A stretch of DNA of 17,283 nt from Chlamydiota bacterium (GTDB lineage Bacteria > Chlamydiota > Chlamydiia > Chlamydiales > SLFE01), in the NCBI GenBank assembly GCA_011065065.1, contig JAAKFL010000017.1, positions 1 to 17,283 on the forward strand. The letters are read 5' to 3'. The translations under genes and the position numbers were made by a program. The notes beneath the pieces are model-generated. The model worked only from the letters and a program-made list of their open reading frames with translations. It was not told the DNA's origin and did no database searches. Positions 6,710-14,845 of the stretch are shown here, one piece after another (positions within the stretch are counted from its first letter, which is position 1; each line of letters opens with the position of its first letter).

Positions 6710-8338
6710 ATGAAAAAAGTCAGCACAGTTTTAATGAGCGTCACCGACAAAACAGGTTTAGTGGAATTTGCCACTCAATTAAAAACGGTGAACCCCGACC
6801 TGACCATCATTGCATCAGGCGGAACAGCAAAAACGTTGAAAGAGGCCAGAATTGATACCCTGTCCATTTCTGATTACACGAATTATCCAGAGTGTTTTGG
6901 CGGTAGGGTCAAGACGCTGCATCCCATGATCGCCGGCGGGATCCTATTTCGCCGAGGGCTTCATGATGATGAGGCTAAAAAGTTGGGAATCAAGCCCATT
7001 GACATGGTGGTCTGTAATCTCTATGATTTTGAAGCAGCTATTGGTGAAGGGCTTGAAATTGATAAGTTAATCGAATATTTGGATATCGGTGGATCAACTT
7101 TAATTCGTGCTGCTGTCAAAAATTACACGGGCGTCGTGGTTGTCGTCGATCCACATGACTATCCCACTATCATAGATGAAATGGAAGTTGATGGCTCAGT
7201 TTGTTTAGAAACCCGTGAAAACCTGGCGGTTAAAGCCATCAATCTCAGCGCCGACTACGAAGCGTTATTGGCAGAAGACTTTACAGAGCGGCTGAAAGAC
7301 GAGAAAACTTGTCGTCCTCTTCTTGTGCAGGGAGAAAAATTGAGATATGGAGAAAACCCAGATCAGGAGGCTTGGGTCTACAAGTTTCACGATCAACAAG
7401 GAATTGCTCAAGCTGATGTCTTATCAGGAAAAAAACTCTCCTACAACAACTATGAAGATGCTACCATCGCCTATAACGCAGCACAAAACCTATGTAATCT
7501 CACTCCATTCCCCGGCATTGCCATCATCAAGCATGGTGGAATTTGTGGTTATGCAACAGGAACCAATTTGCCCAGAGCATTTCAACTGGCGTGGGAAGGA
7601 GATATAAAGTCAGCTTTTGGAAGTGTCATCGCGATCAATAATCCCGTGACCATTGAATTGGTCCCCGAACTGGAGAAGAAATTTATTGAAGTGATCATCG
7701 CACCATCCTTTTCAGATGAATTCATCGAATGGGCAAAAGAGACTACCCCTAACTTAAGACTTCTACGAGTTCCCAATGGCCACAAAGGGAAGCTCATTTA
7801 CAAGAACATTAGCGGAGGCATGTTGATTCAAACCAATAAAGACAACTTCTATCCCTCTGGAGAAGACATGTTTGTTCATAAAATGGGAAACTATGGTGTT
7901 GTCACCAAACAAAAACCTCCGTCCAGTCAACATGGTCTCTTCCAATTCGCAGTAACCGCTGTCAATTTTGCCAAATCTAACACGATTGCCATCGCAAGAG
8001 AAGTAAAGCCAAATGAGTATCAGCTGATTGGAATCGGGGCAGGTCAGCCTAACCGTGTCGACTGCCTACAACTGCTGGCCATACCGCGGGCCATCGAAAA
8101 CCTAAAACGAGAAAATCAAGGAAAAGAAAACTACGATCCCCGGGAAGATTTATCCAAATGTGTTTTAGCGAGTGATGGATTTTTTCCATTTGATGACAGC
8201 ATTCGCTACGCAGCCGAAATGGGCTTAAAGTACTGCATTCAACCAGGCGGTTCCAAAAGAGACCAAACCGTTATCGATGCTGCCGATGAATGTGGGATCT
8301 GCATGATCTTTACGGGCATCCGAAACTTTTCACATTAA
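6710..8338 (+). CDS. purH: Bifunctional AICAR transformylase / IMP cyclohydrolase
   Basis: Performs the last two steps to IMP: formylation of AICAR with 10-formyl-THF, then ring closure. The N-terminal cyclohydrolase (about 1-200) has SVTDKTGL, SGGTAKTL, GGRVKTLHP and IGGSTLIRAAVKN. The transformylase part has LRYGENPDQ (211-219), the Lys274-His275 pair in KHGGICG, SAFGSVIA, AKSNTIAIA and SDGFFPFDDS, ending in FTGIRNFSH. Several blocks depart from the common bacterial form: KHGGICG instead of KHNNPCG, SAFGS for SAFGG, and GAGQPNRVD for GAGQMSRVD. The catalytic Lys-His is retained, so the enzyme is probably active but from a divergent branch. Length 542, slightly above E. coli PurH. Ribosome site GAGG lies at 6701-6704. 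Confidence 0.95.
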   Translation: MKKVSTVLMSVTDKTGLVEFATQLKTVNPDLTIIASGGTAKTLKEARIDTLSISDYTNYPECFGGRVKTLHPMIAGGILFRRGLHDDEAKKLGIKPIDMVVCNLYDFEAAIGEGLEIDKLIEYLDIGGSTLIRAAVKNYTGVVVVVDPHDYPTIIDEMEVDGSVCLETRENLAVKAINLSADYEALLAEDFTERLKDEKTCRPLLVQGEKLRYGENPDQEAWVYKFHDQQGIAQADVLSGKKLSYNNYEDATIAYNAAQNLCNLTPFPGIAIIKHGGICGYATGTNLPRAFQLAWEGDIKSAFGSVIAINNPVTIELVPELEKKFIEVIIAPSFSDEFIEWAKETTPNLRLLRVPNGHKGKLIYKNISGGMLIQTNKDNFYPSGEDMFVHKMGNYGVVTKQKPPSSQHGLFQFAVTAVNFAKSNTIAIAREVKPNEYQLIGIGAGQPNRVDCLQLLAIPRAIENLKRENQGKENYDPREDLSKCVLASDGFFPFDDSIRYAAEMGLKYCIQPGGSKRDQTVIDAADECGICMIFTGIRNFSH

Positions 8339-8352
8339 TTAAGGAGAGATTT

Positions 8353-9675
8353 GTGAGTTATCATACGTTACGTGAAACCTTCATTCCTGAACTAGGAACA
8401 CCACGAAAAGGAAAAGTTCGTGATATTTATGAGAACGGAAAAACATTAGCTCTCATTTCAAGCGACCGAGTCTCTATTTTCGACCGTATATTGGAACAAC
8501 CTATTCAAGATAAGGGAAAAATCTTAACCGAGCTGTCCCTCTTCTGGTTCGAAAAAACAAAAGACATTATCCAAAACCATATTATCTCCCATCCCGATCC
8601 CAATGTGATCATTGTGAAAAAATGTGAGCCCATTATGGTGGAAATGATCGTCCGGGGATACCTTGTCGGATCGATGTGGCGCGATTATGCGGCTGGCAAA
8701 CGCACCAAGTGTGGCATTGCTATCCCTGAAAGTCTCAAAGAAAATGATCCCCTTCCCACACCTATTGTGACTCCGACAACAAAAAGTGTTGAGGGTCACG
8801 ATGAAGATATTACAAAAGAAGAGCTCATCCAACAGGGTATCGTTTCTGCTGACTTGTGGAACAAGTTGGAAAAAACATCTTTAGAGCTCTATCAAAGAGG
8901 ACAAGAAATTGTCAATCAACGTGGAATGATTCTCGTCGACACAAAATACGAATTTGGCTTGGATGAAGAGGATCAATTAGTTCTGATTGACGAGATCCAT
9001 ACTCCTGATTCCAGCCGCTACTGGTATGTAAAAGATGTGGAAAGAAAACAGATCCGTTTTCCCGATAAAGAGTTTGTGAGAGAGTGGGGGCGCTCCCAAG
9101 GATTCACGGGCGATGGCAAGGTACCGGTATTGCCAGAAGAGATCATGCTGGAAGTGAGCAGAAGCTACAAAGAGATCTATCATAACATCACAGGGCAATC
9201 AATTGGCGATGAATCATTCAATATTCCCGACAGGCTAATTTGCAACCTTCGCCGCGAAAAACTCATTAAGGGCGTGTACTGTCATTTGGTTCTTGGAAGT
9301 GAAGTGGATCGTCCCCATGCCGAGAAAATTACAAAGGTATTGGAGGAACACGGAATTCCCCATGAAATCACCGTGGCTTCAGCGCATAAGAACACCAAAA
9401 AAGTGATCGAGCTCATTGACAACTTCAACCAGTCTTTGGAACCGGTCGTCTTTATCACGATTGCGGGGCGCAGCAATGCCCTGTCCGGAGTCTTTGCCGC
9501 GAACACTCACTGGCCCGTCATAGCGTGTCCTCCGTTCAAAGACAAAAGCGATTACCTAGTGAATATTCACTCAACACTACAAATGCCCAGCAATGTTCCC
9601 GTATTAACTGTTATCGAACCCGAAAATGCAGCTCTTGCCGCAATGAGAATCTTAAAAGTGATGGAGGTAAAATGA
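8353..9675 (+). CDS. purCE: Fused SAICAR synthetase / class II AIR carboxylase
   Basis: Two consecutive enzymes in one 440-residue chain. Residues 1 to about 290 are SAICAR synthetase (PurC): GKVRDIY, ISSDRVSIFD, VRGYLVGSMW, LVDTKYEFG and HTPDSSRYW (216-224). From about 307 comes a PurE domain: VLGSEVDRPH, SAHKNTKK (343-350) and AGRSNALSG (371-379), then CPP and LQMPSNVP. SAHK and AGRSN are the signature of class II PurE, which carboxylates AIR with CO2 directly, as in animal PAICS; class I enzymes have SAHRTP and AGGAAHLPG and need PurK. No purK lies in the operon, as expected. I chose GTG at 8353, placed after AAGGAGAG (8341-8348); the longer in-frame ATG at 8290 would lie inside purH. It ends overlapping purD (ATGA). 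Confidence 0.94.
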   Translation: MSYHTLRETFIPELGTPRKGKVRDIYENGKTLALISSDRVSIFDRILEQPIQDKGKILTELSLFWFEKTKDIIQNHIISHPDPNVIIVKKCEPIMVEMIVRGYLVGSMWRDYAAGKRTKCGIAIPESLKENDPLPTPIVTPTTKSVEGHDEDITKEELIQQGIVSADLWNKLEKTSLELYQRGQEIVNQRGMILVDTKYEFGLDEEDQLVLIDEIHTPDSSRYWYVKDVERKQIRFPDKEFVREWGRSQGFTGDGKVPVLPEEIMLEVSRSYKEIYHNITGQSIGDESFNIPDRLICNLRREKLIKGVYCHLVLGSEVDRPHAEKITKVLEEHGIPHEITVASAHKNTKKVIELIDNFNQSLEPVVFITIAGRSNALSGVFAANTHWPVIACPPFKDKSDYLVNIHSTLQMPSNVPVLTVIEPENAALAAMRILKVMEVK

Positions 9676-10958
9676 AAATACTTGTAATTGGATCTGGTGG
9701 CCGCGAACACGCTTTATGTCACACTTTTTTAAGACAGGGACATCAGGTTGTGGCCCTCCCCTGTAATGCCGCAACATCCAAACTTTCACCGCAAAAAGCG
9801 GTGAGCCCTGAAAACACATCAAAACTTGTGAAATTTGCACAAGAAAACGACATTGCACTCACTGTCGTCGGCCCTGAAAATTATTTAGCGAATGGAATCA
9901 AAGACATTTTTTCAAAAAAGGGGTTAAAGCTATTTGGTCCTTTGCAAGAAGCTACCAAATTAGAAAGCAGTAAAAGTTGGGCTAAGGAATTTATGCACAA
10001 GTATCAGATTCCAAGTGCTCGCTTTTTCACTTGCCGGACTTCACAGAAAGCCAAGCAAATTATCCGCGATCATTTTGCTGAATGGGGCGGAGTCGCCATT
10101 AAGCCTAGTGGGCTAACGGCAGGAAAAGGAGTGATGTGCTGCAAAACGCTTCAAGATGCTGAAGAGGCGATTCGCATTCATTTTGACGAGAAACGGTACG
10201 GTGATGCCTCCGATAAAGTTGTGATTGAAGAACTTTTACAAGGACCTGAGTGTTCATTACTGGCCTTCTGCGATGGAAAAACGATGATTCCCATGATACC
10301 TTCTCAAGACCACAAACGGTTATGGGAAAATGACGCCGGACCGAATACAGGTGGAGTCGGAGCTTATGCTCCTGTCCCCCTCATTGGAGAACAGATCCTT
10401 CAAGAGATCTATGACCAAATTATGGAACCGACAAATCAAGGTCTCAAGGAGGAAGGAATTCTGTATCAGGGAGTCGTTTACTTTGGGATTATGTTAACGG
10501 CCCAAGGGCCAAAAGTATTGGAGTACAATTGTCGATTTGGAGATCCCGAAGCGCAAGTTGTGCTTCCTTTGCTCCAAAGCGACTTAGCCGAAATCATGCT
10601 GGCCTGTTGTGACGGAACATTAGCTCAAAAGAAAGTGACATGGAAACCCCAGTCAGCCTGTGTTGTCGTGATGTGTTCAGGAGGATACCCCCATTCTTAC
10701 CAGACGGGATACCAGATTTATGGACTAGAGGACTTCCAAAATGACGATAATGTTATTGTCTTCCATGCAGGAACAAAAATTAACGACCATAAAAAAGTGG
10801 TCACCAACGGAGGTCGGGTTTTGGGTGTGACAGGAATCGGAGACAGTTTAAACGAAGCCGTAGGGCATGCCTATCGATGTGTCAGCAAACTTTCGTTTAC
10901 AGATGCCCATTATCGGCGTGATATTGCTAACCAATCACTAAGAGAATTTGCCACGTAA
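9672..10958 (+). CDS. purD: Phosphoribosylamine-glycine ligase (GAR synthetase)
   Basis: Joins glycine to phosphoribosylamine with ATP, step 2 of the pathway. The ATP-grasp protein of 428 residues starts with the family N terminus MKILVIGSGGREHAL. It then shows VVGPE, IKPSGLTAGKGV in the ATP-binding domain, DAGPNTGGVGAYAP and EYNCRFGDPEAQV, which carries metal ligands. The length matches E. coli PurD (about 429). The ATG at 9672 overlaps the purCE stop (ATGA) and has GGAGG at 9663-9667; the open frame extends upstream to 9525 but that part is inside purCE and lacks family similarity. It ends in TAATG, sharing one base with purN. Confidence 0.96.
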   Translation: MKILVIGSGGREHALCHTFLRQGHQVVALPCNAATSKLSPQKAVSPENTSKLVKFAQENDIALTVVGPENYLANGIKDIFSKKGLKLFGPLQEATKLESSKSWAKEFMHKYQIPSARFFTCRTSQKAKQIIRDHFAEWGGVAIKPSGLTAGKGVMCCKTLQDAEEAIRIHFDEKRYGDASDKVVIEELLQGPECSLLAFCDGKTMIPMIPSQDHKRLWENDAGPNTGGVGAYAPVPLIGEQILQEIYDQIMEPTNQGLKEEGILYQGVVYFGIMLTAQGPKVLEYNCRFGDPEAQVVLPLLQSDLAEIMLACCDGTLAQKKVTWKPQSACVVVMCSGGYPHSYQTGYQIYGLEDFQNDDNVIVFHAGTKINDHKKVVTNGGRVLGVTGIGDSLNEAVGHAYRCVSKLSFTDAHYRRDIANQSLREFAT

Positions 10959-11746
10959 TGGAAACAGAACAAAAAATAGAGTTACTCTACTCCCCTGCCC
11001 CCACAAAACCGATGAATGTGGTGGCCTTCGGCTCTGGAACAGGCTCTAATTTGGAAGCTTTGATTGAAGCTCAGAAGGACCTTTATTCAATCAAAGCGAT
11101 TTTCTGCGACCGTAAATGCCGTTGTCTTGAAATTGGAGATCACAACGGCATACCCACCATCTACCTATCATTCAAAAGGTATTTTAAGGAAAAAGGTGTC
11201 ACAGACAAAACTGATTTACAGACCAGATTTTCTTATGAGGATCAGGTGATCTATCTTCTTTCACAATTAAACGTTACGACCGACATCATCTTCCTAGCTG
11301 GGTACATGAGATTGGTGCACAAACCGCTGCTTGAAGCCTTTCCCAATCGAATCCTGAATGTTCATCCAGCTGATCTCACGATTTTGGATGAAAAAAGACA
11401 CAGACAATATGTCGGTGTGGATGGCGTTTCCGACGCGCTTAACGCTGGTGAAACATCAACACGATCTTCTGTCTTTATTGTGGATGACAACATTGATACG
11501 GGACAGCTTCTTGTATTGGGACCTTCTGTTAACTATACTGAGGGATATCCGCTCACAGAGGAAAAAATCAAAGTCCATCACGAAAAACAGAAGCAATACA
11601 GTGATTGGATTGCCAGTGTCGAGGCGTTAAAACTGATTGCAGAGGGACGAATCGGTCTCAACCAAAATGGAAATGTCGTAATCGACAACAACGAGGGGTA
11701 CCATATATGTGCGGGATCATCGCAATTATTGACGACCAACCAGTAG
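10958..11746 (+). CDS. purN: Phosphoribosylglycinamide formyltransferase, divergent
   Basis: Predicted to formylate GAR with 10-formyl-THF (step 3). The formyltransferase fold is recognisable: MNVVAFGSGTGSN (19-31) for phosphate binding, FLAGYMRLV (112-120), Asn134 and His136 in ILNVHPADL, and Asp180 in VDDNIDTG, giving the Asn-His-Asp catalytic set. Between His136 and Asp180 the usual SLLPKYRGLHT segment is replaced by a different charged sequence (DEKRHRQYVGVDG). The protein has 262 residues against about 212 in E. coli, with an 18-residue N-terminal lead and extra C-terminal residues. TAATG coupling to purD supports this start, though Met19 is an alternative. The last 40 nt overlap purF. 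Confidence 0.88.
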   Translation: METEQKIELLYSPAPTKPMNVVAFGSGTGSNLEALIEAQKDLYSIKAIFCDRKCRCLEIGDHNGIPTIYLSFKRYFKEKGVTDKTDLQTRFSYEDQVIYLLSQLNVTTDIIFLAGYMRLVHKPLLEAFPNRILNVHPADLTILDEKRHRQYVGVDGVSDALNAGETSTRSSVFIVDDNIDTGQLLVLGPSVNYTEGYPLTEEKIKVHHEKQKQYSDWIASVEALKLIAEGRIGLNQNGNVVIDNNEGYHICAGSSQLLTTNQ

Positions 11747-13152
11747 CTGAATGGATTTACCAAAGCATGATCCAGCTGCAGCATCGTGGTCAAGATGCTG
11801 CAGGGATATTCACTTATGATCCAAAGACAGGGAAGCACTTTCTCCACAAAAACCGCGGCCTCGTCAATCAAGTACTCACTCCCCAAACGCTCCCTCTCTC
11901 CGAAGCCTCATGGGGTATTGGTCATGTCCGTTACCAAACTGTTGGTGATGGGAGCATTGAAGATACACAGCCCATGGTCATGGGGAACGATCCCACAATT
12001 GCACTGGGGTATAATGGAAACATTGTCAACTATCTTCCCCTGCGACGAGAACTCGAGTCGAAAGGGTGCCAATTTCAATCCAATTGCGATGCGGAAGTAA
12101 TTCTCCATATCCTATCATCACATCTTTCAAAAGGTCGATGTTCATTCGAGGATATACAGTGTGCAGTAAAAGAAGTTTATCGTCGTGTATCAGGAGCTTA
12201 TTCTGTTGTGGCGACTTTGACCGGAATCGGCATGATCGCTTTTCGAGATCCCGCAGGGATTCGTCCTCTTCTCTACGGCACACAAAAAGGGAGCAAAGCC
12301 GTCGGATTTGCCTCGGAAACTTACGCTTTAATCTTCTGTGATTTCCGCAATTTACAGAATATTCGCCCAGGAGAGGTAATGTTTGTCGACAAAGACTTCA
12401 CTCCCTACCGCAAACAGCTCATTAATCAATCTCCTTCTTACTGCAGCTTTGAATTCAATTACTTTGCCAAGCCCAATACTGTAATCGAACATCACGAAGT
12501 GTACGAAATCCGTTCGAATCTTGGGAAAACCTTAGCACAAAAAGTGAAGGCTAGTGGTTTTGATATCGATGTTGTGGTTCCGGTCCCCAATACTGCCCGA
12601 CCTGCTGCGATTTCCCTGGCCCGAGAACTGGATATCCCGTGCGAAGATGGATTTGTGAAACAAGAATATATTGGACGAACATTTATTATGCCGACTCAGG
12701 GATTGCGGGAAAAAGCGATAAGCCGAAAACTCGGACCTGTCTACTCCGTTTTCAAAGATAAAAACGTGCTTATTATCGACGACAGTATTGTGAGAGGAAC
12801 CGTTTCGAAGAAAGTGACCTTTCTGGCAAAAAGAGCCGGAGCAAAAAAGGTCTATTTCGCTTCCACGTTTCCTCCGATTCGCCATCCCTGCCTCTATGGA
12901 ATTGATTTTGCGAATCAAGATCAATTGCTGGCTTTTGGTCGGACAAACGAGGAAATCGCGAAAGAGATTGGCGTAGATGGGCTTATTTACAATGATATTC
13001 AAGAATTTGTCGACGTGATAGGAATTAAAGGACTCTGCCTCGCCTGCGTGAATGGCAAATATCCCACAAACACTTGTGGAAGTGAGGAATTACAGAAAAT
13101 GAGACAAAAAGATATTCAAACAGTCGAACGGACTGCTATCAGTGGAGTTTAA
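11707..13152 (+). CDS. purF: Amidophosphoribosyltransferase
   Basis: First committed step: PRPP plus glutamine to phosphoribosylamine. The true start is ATG at 11707, after GAGGGG (11693-11698), because it places Cys2 (MCGII) as the Ntn nucleophile; no propeptide is present. Glutaminase residues are Arg75 (GHVRYQT), the NGN at 103-105 and Asp128 (CDAE). The PRPP loop is VLIIDDSIVRGT (354-365). Cys246 (YCSFE), Cys395 (HPCLYGID) and Cys444/Cys447 (CLAC) correspond to the four ligands of the [4Fe-4S] cluster of the Bacillus subtilis enzyme. Length 481. It overlaps purN by 40 nt, the deepest overlap in the operon, and guaA follows after 2 nt. Nucleotide end-product inhibition is typical of the family. 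Confidence 0.96.
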   Translation: MCGIIAIIDDQPVAEWIYQSMIQLQHRGQDAAGIFTYDPKTGKHFLHKNRGLVNQVLTPQTLPLSEASWGIGHVRYQTVGDGSIEDTQPMVMGNDPTIALGYNGNIVNYLPLRRELESKGCQFQSNCDAEVILHILSSHLSKGRCSFEDIQCAVKEVYRRVSGAYSVVATLTGIGMIAFRDPAGIRPLLYGTQKGSKAVGFASETYALIFCDFRNLQNIRPGEVMFVDKDFTPYRKQLINQSPSYCSFEFNYFAKPNTVIEHHEVYEIRSNLGKTLAQKVKASGFDIDVVVPVPNTARPAAISLARELDIPCEDGFVKQEYIGRTFIMPTQGLREKAISRKLGPVYSVFKDKNVLIIDDSIVRGTVSKKVTFLAKRAGAKKVYFASTFPPIRHPCLYGIDFANQDQLLAFGRTNEEIAKEIGVDGLIYNDIQEFVDVIGIKGLCLACVNGKYPTNTCGSEELQKMRQKDIQTVERTAISGV

Positions 13153-13154
13153 TT

Positions 13155-14699
13155 GTGGAAAAAATACTGATTATCGATTTTGGGTCCCAATATACGCAAC
13201 TGATTGCACGCCGATTGAGGGAGTTGAAAGTCTTCACGAAAATTGTTGATCCTCACCATCCTTATCCCATCGATCCGACTATTAAAGGTATTATCTTGTC
13301 AGGAGGCCCCGGTTCCACCGAAGAAACTCTTCATCCCCTTGATCCTAATGTTCTCAATGGGAAAACACCGGTACTGGGGATATGCTATGGAATGCAATTG
13401 ATTAATGTACTGAACAAGGGGCGTGTCGAATCATCGCCTCTGAAAGAATATGGCAAACAACGGATTTCCATCGAGAAATCTAATCCCATCTTTAAAGGAT
13501 TGAATGAAGAAGAGGTGGTTTGGATGAGTCACGGAGACAGCATTTCAGATCTGGCACCCAATTACCGCGTGACCGCAAGAAGTCACGATGGTGTCGTCGC
13601 TGCGATTCAGCATCAACAATTCCCCCACTTCGGCGTTCAATTTCATCCAGAAGTGACCCACACTCCGAATGGGCATCAGATCCTTGACAACTTTCTCAGC
13701 CTTTGTTGCTGCAGTAGAGACTGGACACCTCATCAAGTCCTAGAAAATATCAAAAAGGAAATCCGCGACAAAGTCCAAAATGGACGAGTGATCAGCCTTG
13801 TGAGTGGAGGGGTCGATTCCACGGTTGCGACATTTCTTTGTTACGAGGCCCTTGGGCCCGAGAAAGTCATCCCCATCCACGTTGACAGTGGGCTGATGCG
13901 CCACAACGAAAGTAAGCAAGTTGTCGAACTGCTCCGTTCCCATGGCATGAAGAATTTAGACTTTATTGATGCCTCGGAAGAATTCTTGAACTCCTTAACC
14001 GGAATCAGTGAACCTGAAAAGAAACGACAAATTATTGGCGATCTGTTTATCCAGATTCTCGATCGAGAAATGGCAAAATTGAAAGTACAAGATGAAAAAA
14101 CCTACCTTTGCCAAGGAACCCTTTATACTGACCTGATCGAAAGTGGAAAAGGGTGTGGGAAAAAAGCCGCTGTCATTAAAAGTCATCATAATGTGAACTC
14201 TCCGTTTGTCGATGAGAAGAGACAAAAAGGGTTGATTATCGAACCGAATGCACAGATCTTTAAAGACGAAGTCCGGAGCGTGGGCGAAGCGATGGGCATT
14301 CCACATCACCTTGTTTGGCGGCATCCGTTTCCTGGGCCAGGGCTTGCTATACGGATAATGGGTGAGGTAACCAAGGATCGCTTAGAGACATTGCGAGCGG
14401 CTGATGAAATTTATATCGACGAGATCCGGAAAGCCGGGCTGTATGATCACATCTGGCAGGCCTTTGCGGTTTTGCTGCCGATATCTACGGTGGGTGTCAT
14501 GGGCGATCAGCGCACGGAGGGGCATGTCATTGCATTGCGAGCTGTGAGCAGTGCGGATGGAATGACCGCGGACTTTAGCAACCTACCGCATGAAATACTG
14601 GGACGTGTGAGTACGCGGATTATCAATGAAGTGCCACGGATAAATAGAGTTGTCTTGGATGTCACGTCGAAGCCTCCTGGGACGATCGAGTGGGAGTGA
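13155..14699 (+). CDS. guaA: GMP synthase (glutamine-hydrolysing)
   Basis: Converts XMP to GMP, completing the guanine branch begun by the first gene of the operon. The glutaminase domain shows LSGGPGS, Cys77 (LGICYGMQ), His164 and Glu166 (VQFHPEVTHT). The ATP-pyrophosphatase domain has the P-loop SGGVDS (217-222), HVDSGLMR, and later the RHPFPGPGLAIR block. The C-terminal dimerisation/XMP domain ends in the usual TSKPPGTIEWE. Length 514, close to E. coli (525). The start is GTG at 13155, two nt after the purF stop, with GTGGAG (13142-13147) upstream. A run of three Cys (184-186) ends the glutaminase domain. It is the last gene of the operon; no convincing terminator follows directly. Confidence 0.97.
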   Translation: MEKILIIDFGSQYTQLIARRLRELKVFTKIVDPHHPYPIDPTIKGIILSGGPGSTEETLHPLDPNVLNGKTPVLGICYGMQLINVLNKGRVESSPLKEYGKQRISIEKSNPIFKGLNEEEVVWMSHGDSISDLAPNYRVTARSHDGVVAAIQHQQFPHFGVQFHPEVTHTPNGHQILDNFLSLCCCSRDWTPHQVLENIKKEIRDKVQNGRVISLVSGGVDSTVATFLCYEALGPEKVIPIHVDSGLMRHNESKQVVELLRSHGMKNLDFIDASEEFLNSLTGISEPEKKRQIIGDLFIQILDREMAKLKVQDEKTYLCQGTLYTDLIESGKGCGKKAAVIKSHHNVNSPFVDEKRQKGLIIEPNAQIFKDEVRSVGEAMGIPHHLVWRHPFPGPGLAIRIMGEVTKDRLETLRAADEIYIDEIRKAGLYDHIWQAFAVLLPISTVGVMGDQRTEGHVIALRAVSSADGMTADFSNLPHEILGRVSTRIINEVPRINRVVLDVTSKPPGTIEWE

Positions 14700-14730
14700 C
14701 CTTGTTCGATGTGTCTTAGTAAATTTTAAC

Positions 14731-14767
14731 CGCGAAGATCGCGAAGATCGCGAAGATGCGCGAAGAA
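14731..14767. repeat. 9-bp tandem repeat (CGCGAAGAT), about four units
   Basis: CGCGAAGAT occurs at 14731, 14740 and 14749, followed by a variant ending GCGCGAAGAA. It lies in the 146-nt gap between guaA and the next gene. It has no coding role that I can see. Short repeats of this kind are common intergenic sequence in some bacterial genomes; copy number elsewhere cannot be judged here. Confidence 0.9.
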
Positions 14768-14845
14768 TTGATTTATATCTATATTTTGCTTGATACAAAG
14801 AGCCACTTCTAGTTTACTGGAGGCAAATTTAACAGGAGACGTCTA

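Noticed and set aside
8290..8352. Longer N terminus for PurCE from ATG 8290
   Set aside because: It lies in purH, has no family similarity, and a clear AAGGAGAG site precedes the GTG at 8353.
9525..9671. Longer N terminus for PurD from 9525
   Set aside because: The added 49 residues are an out-of-frame reading of purCE; the PurD family starts at MKILVIGSGG.
11605..11706. 34-residue leader on PurF as a propeptide
   Set aside because: It is an out-of-frame reading of purN; GAGGGG precedes the ATG that gives Met-Cys, the mature nucleophile position.
12532..13002. 156-residue open frame on the minus strand inside purF
   Set aside because: Its composition and position fit a shadow of the conserved PRTase domain; no ribosome site or family similarity seen.
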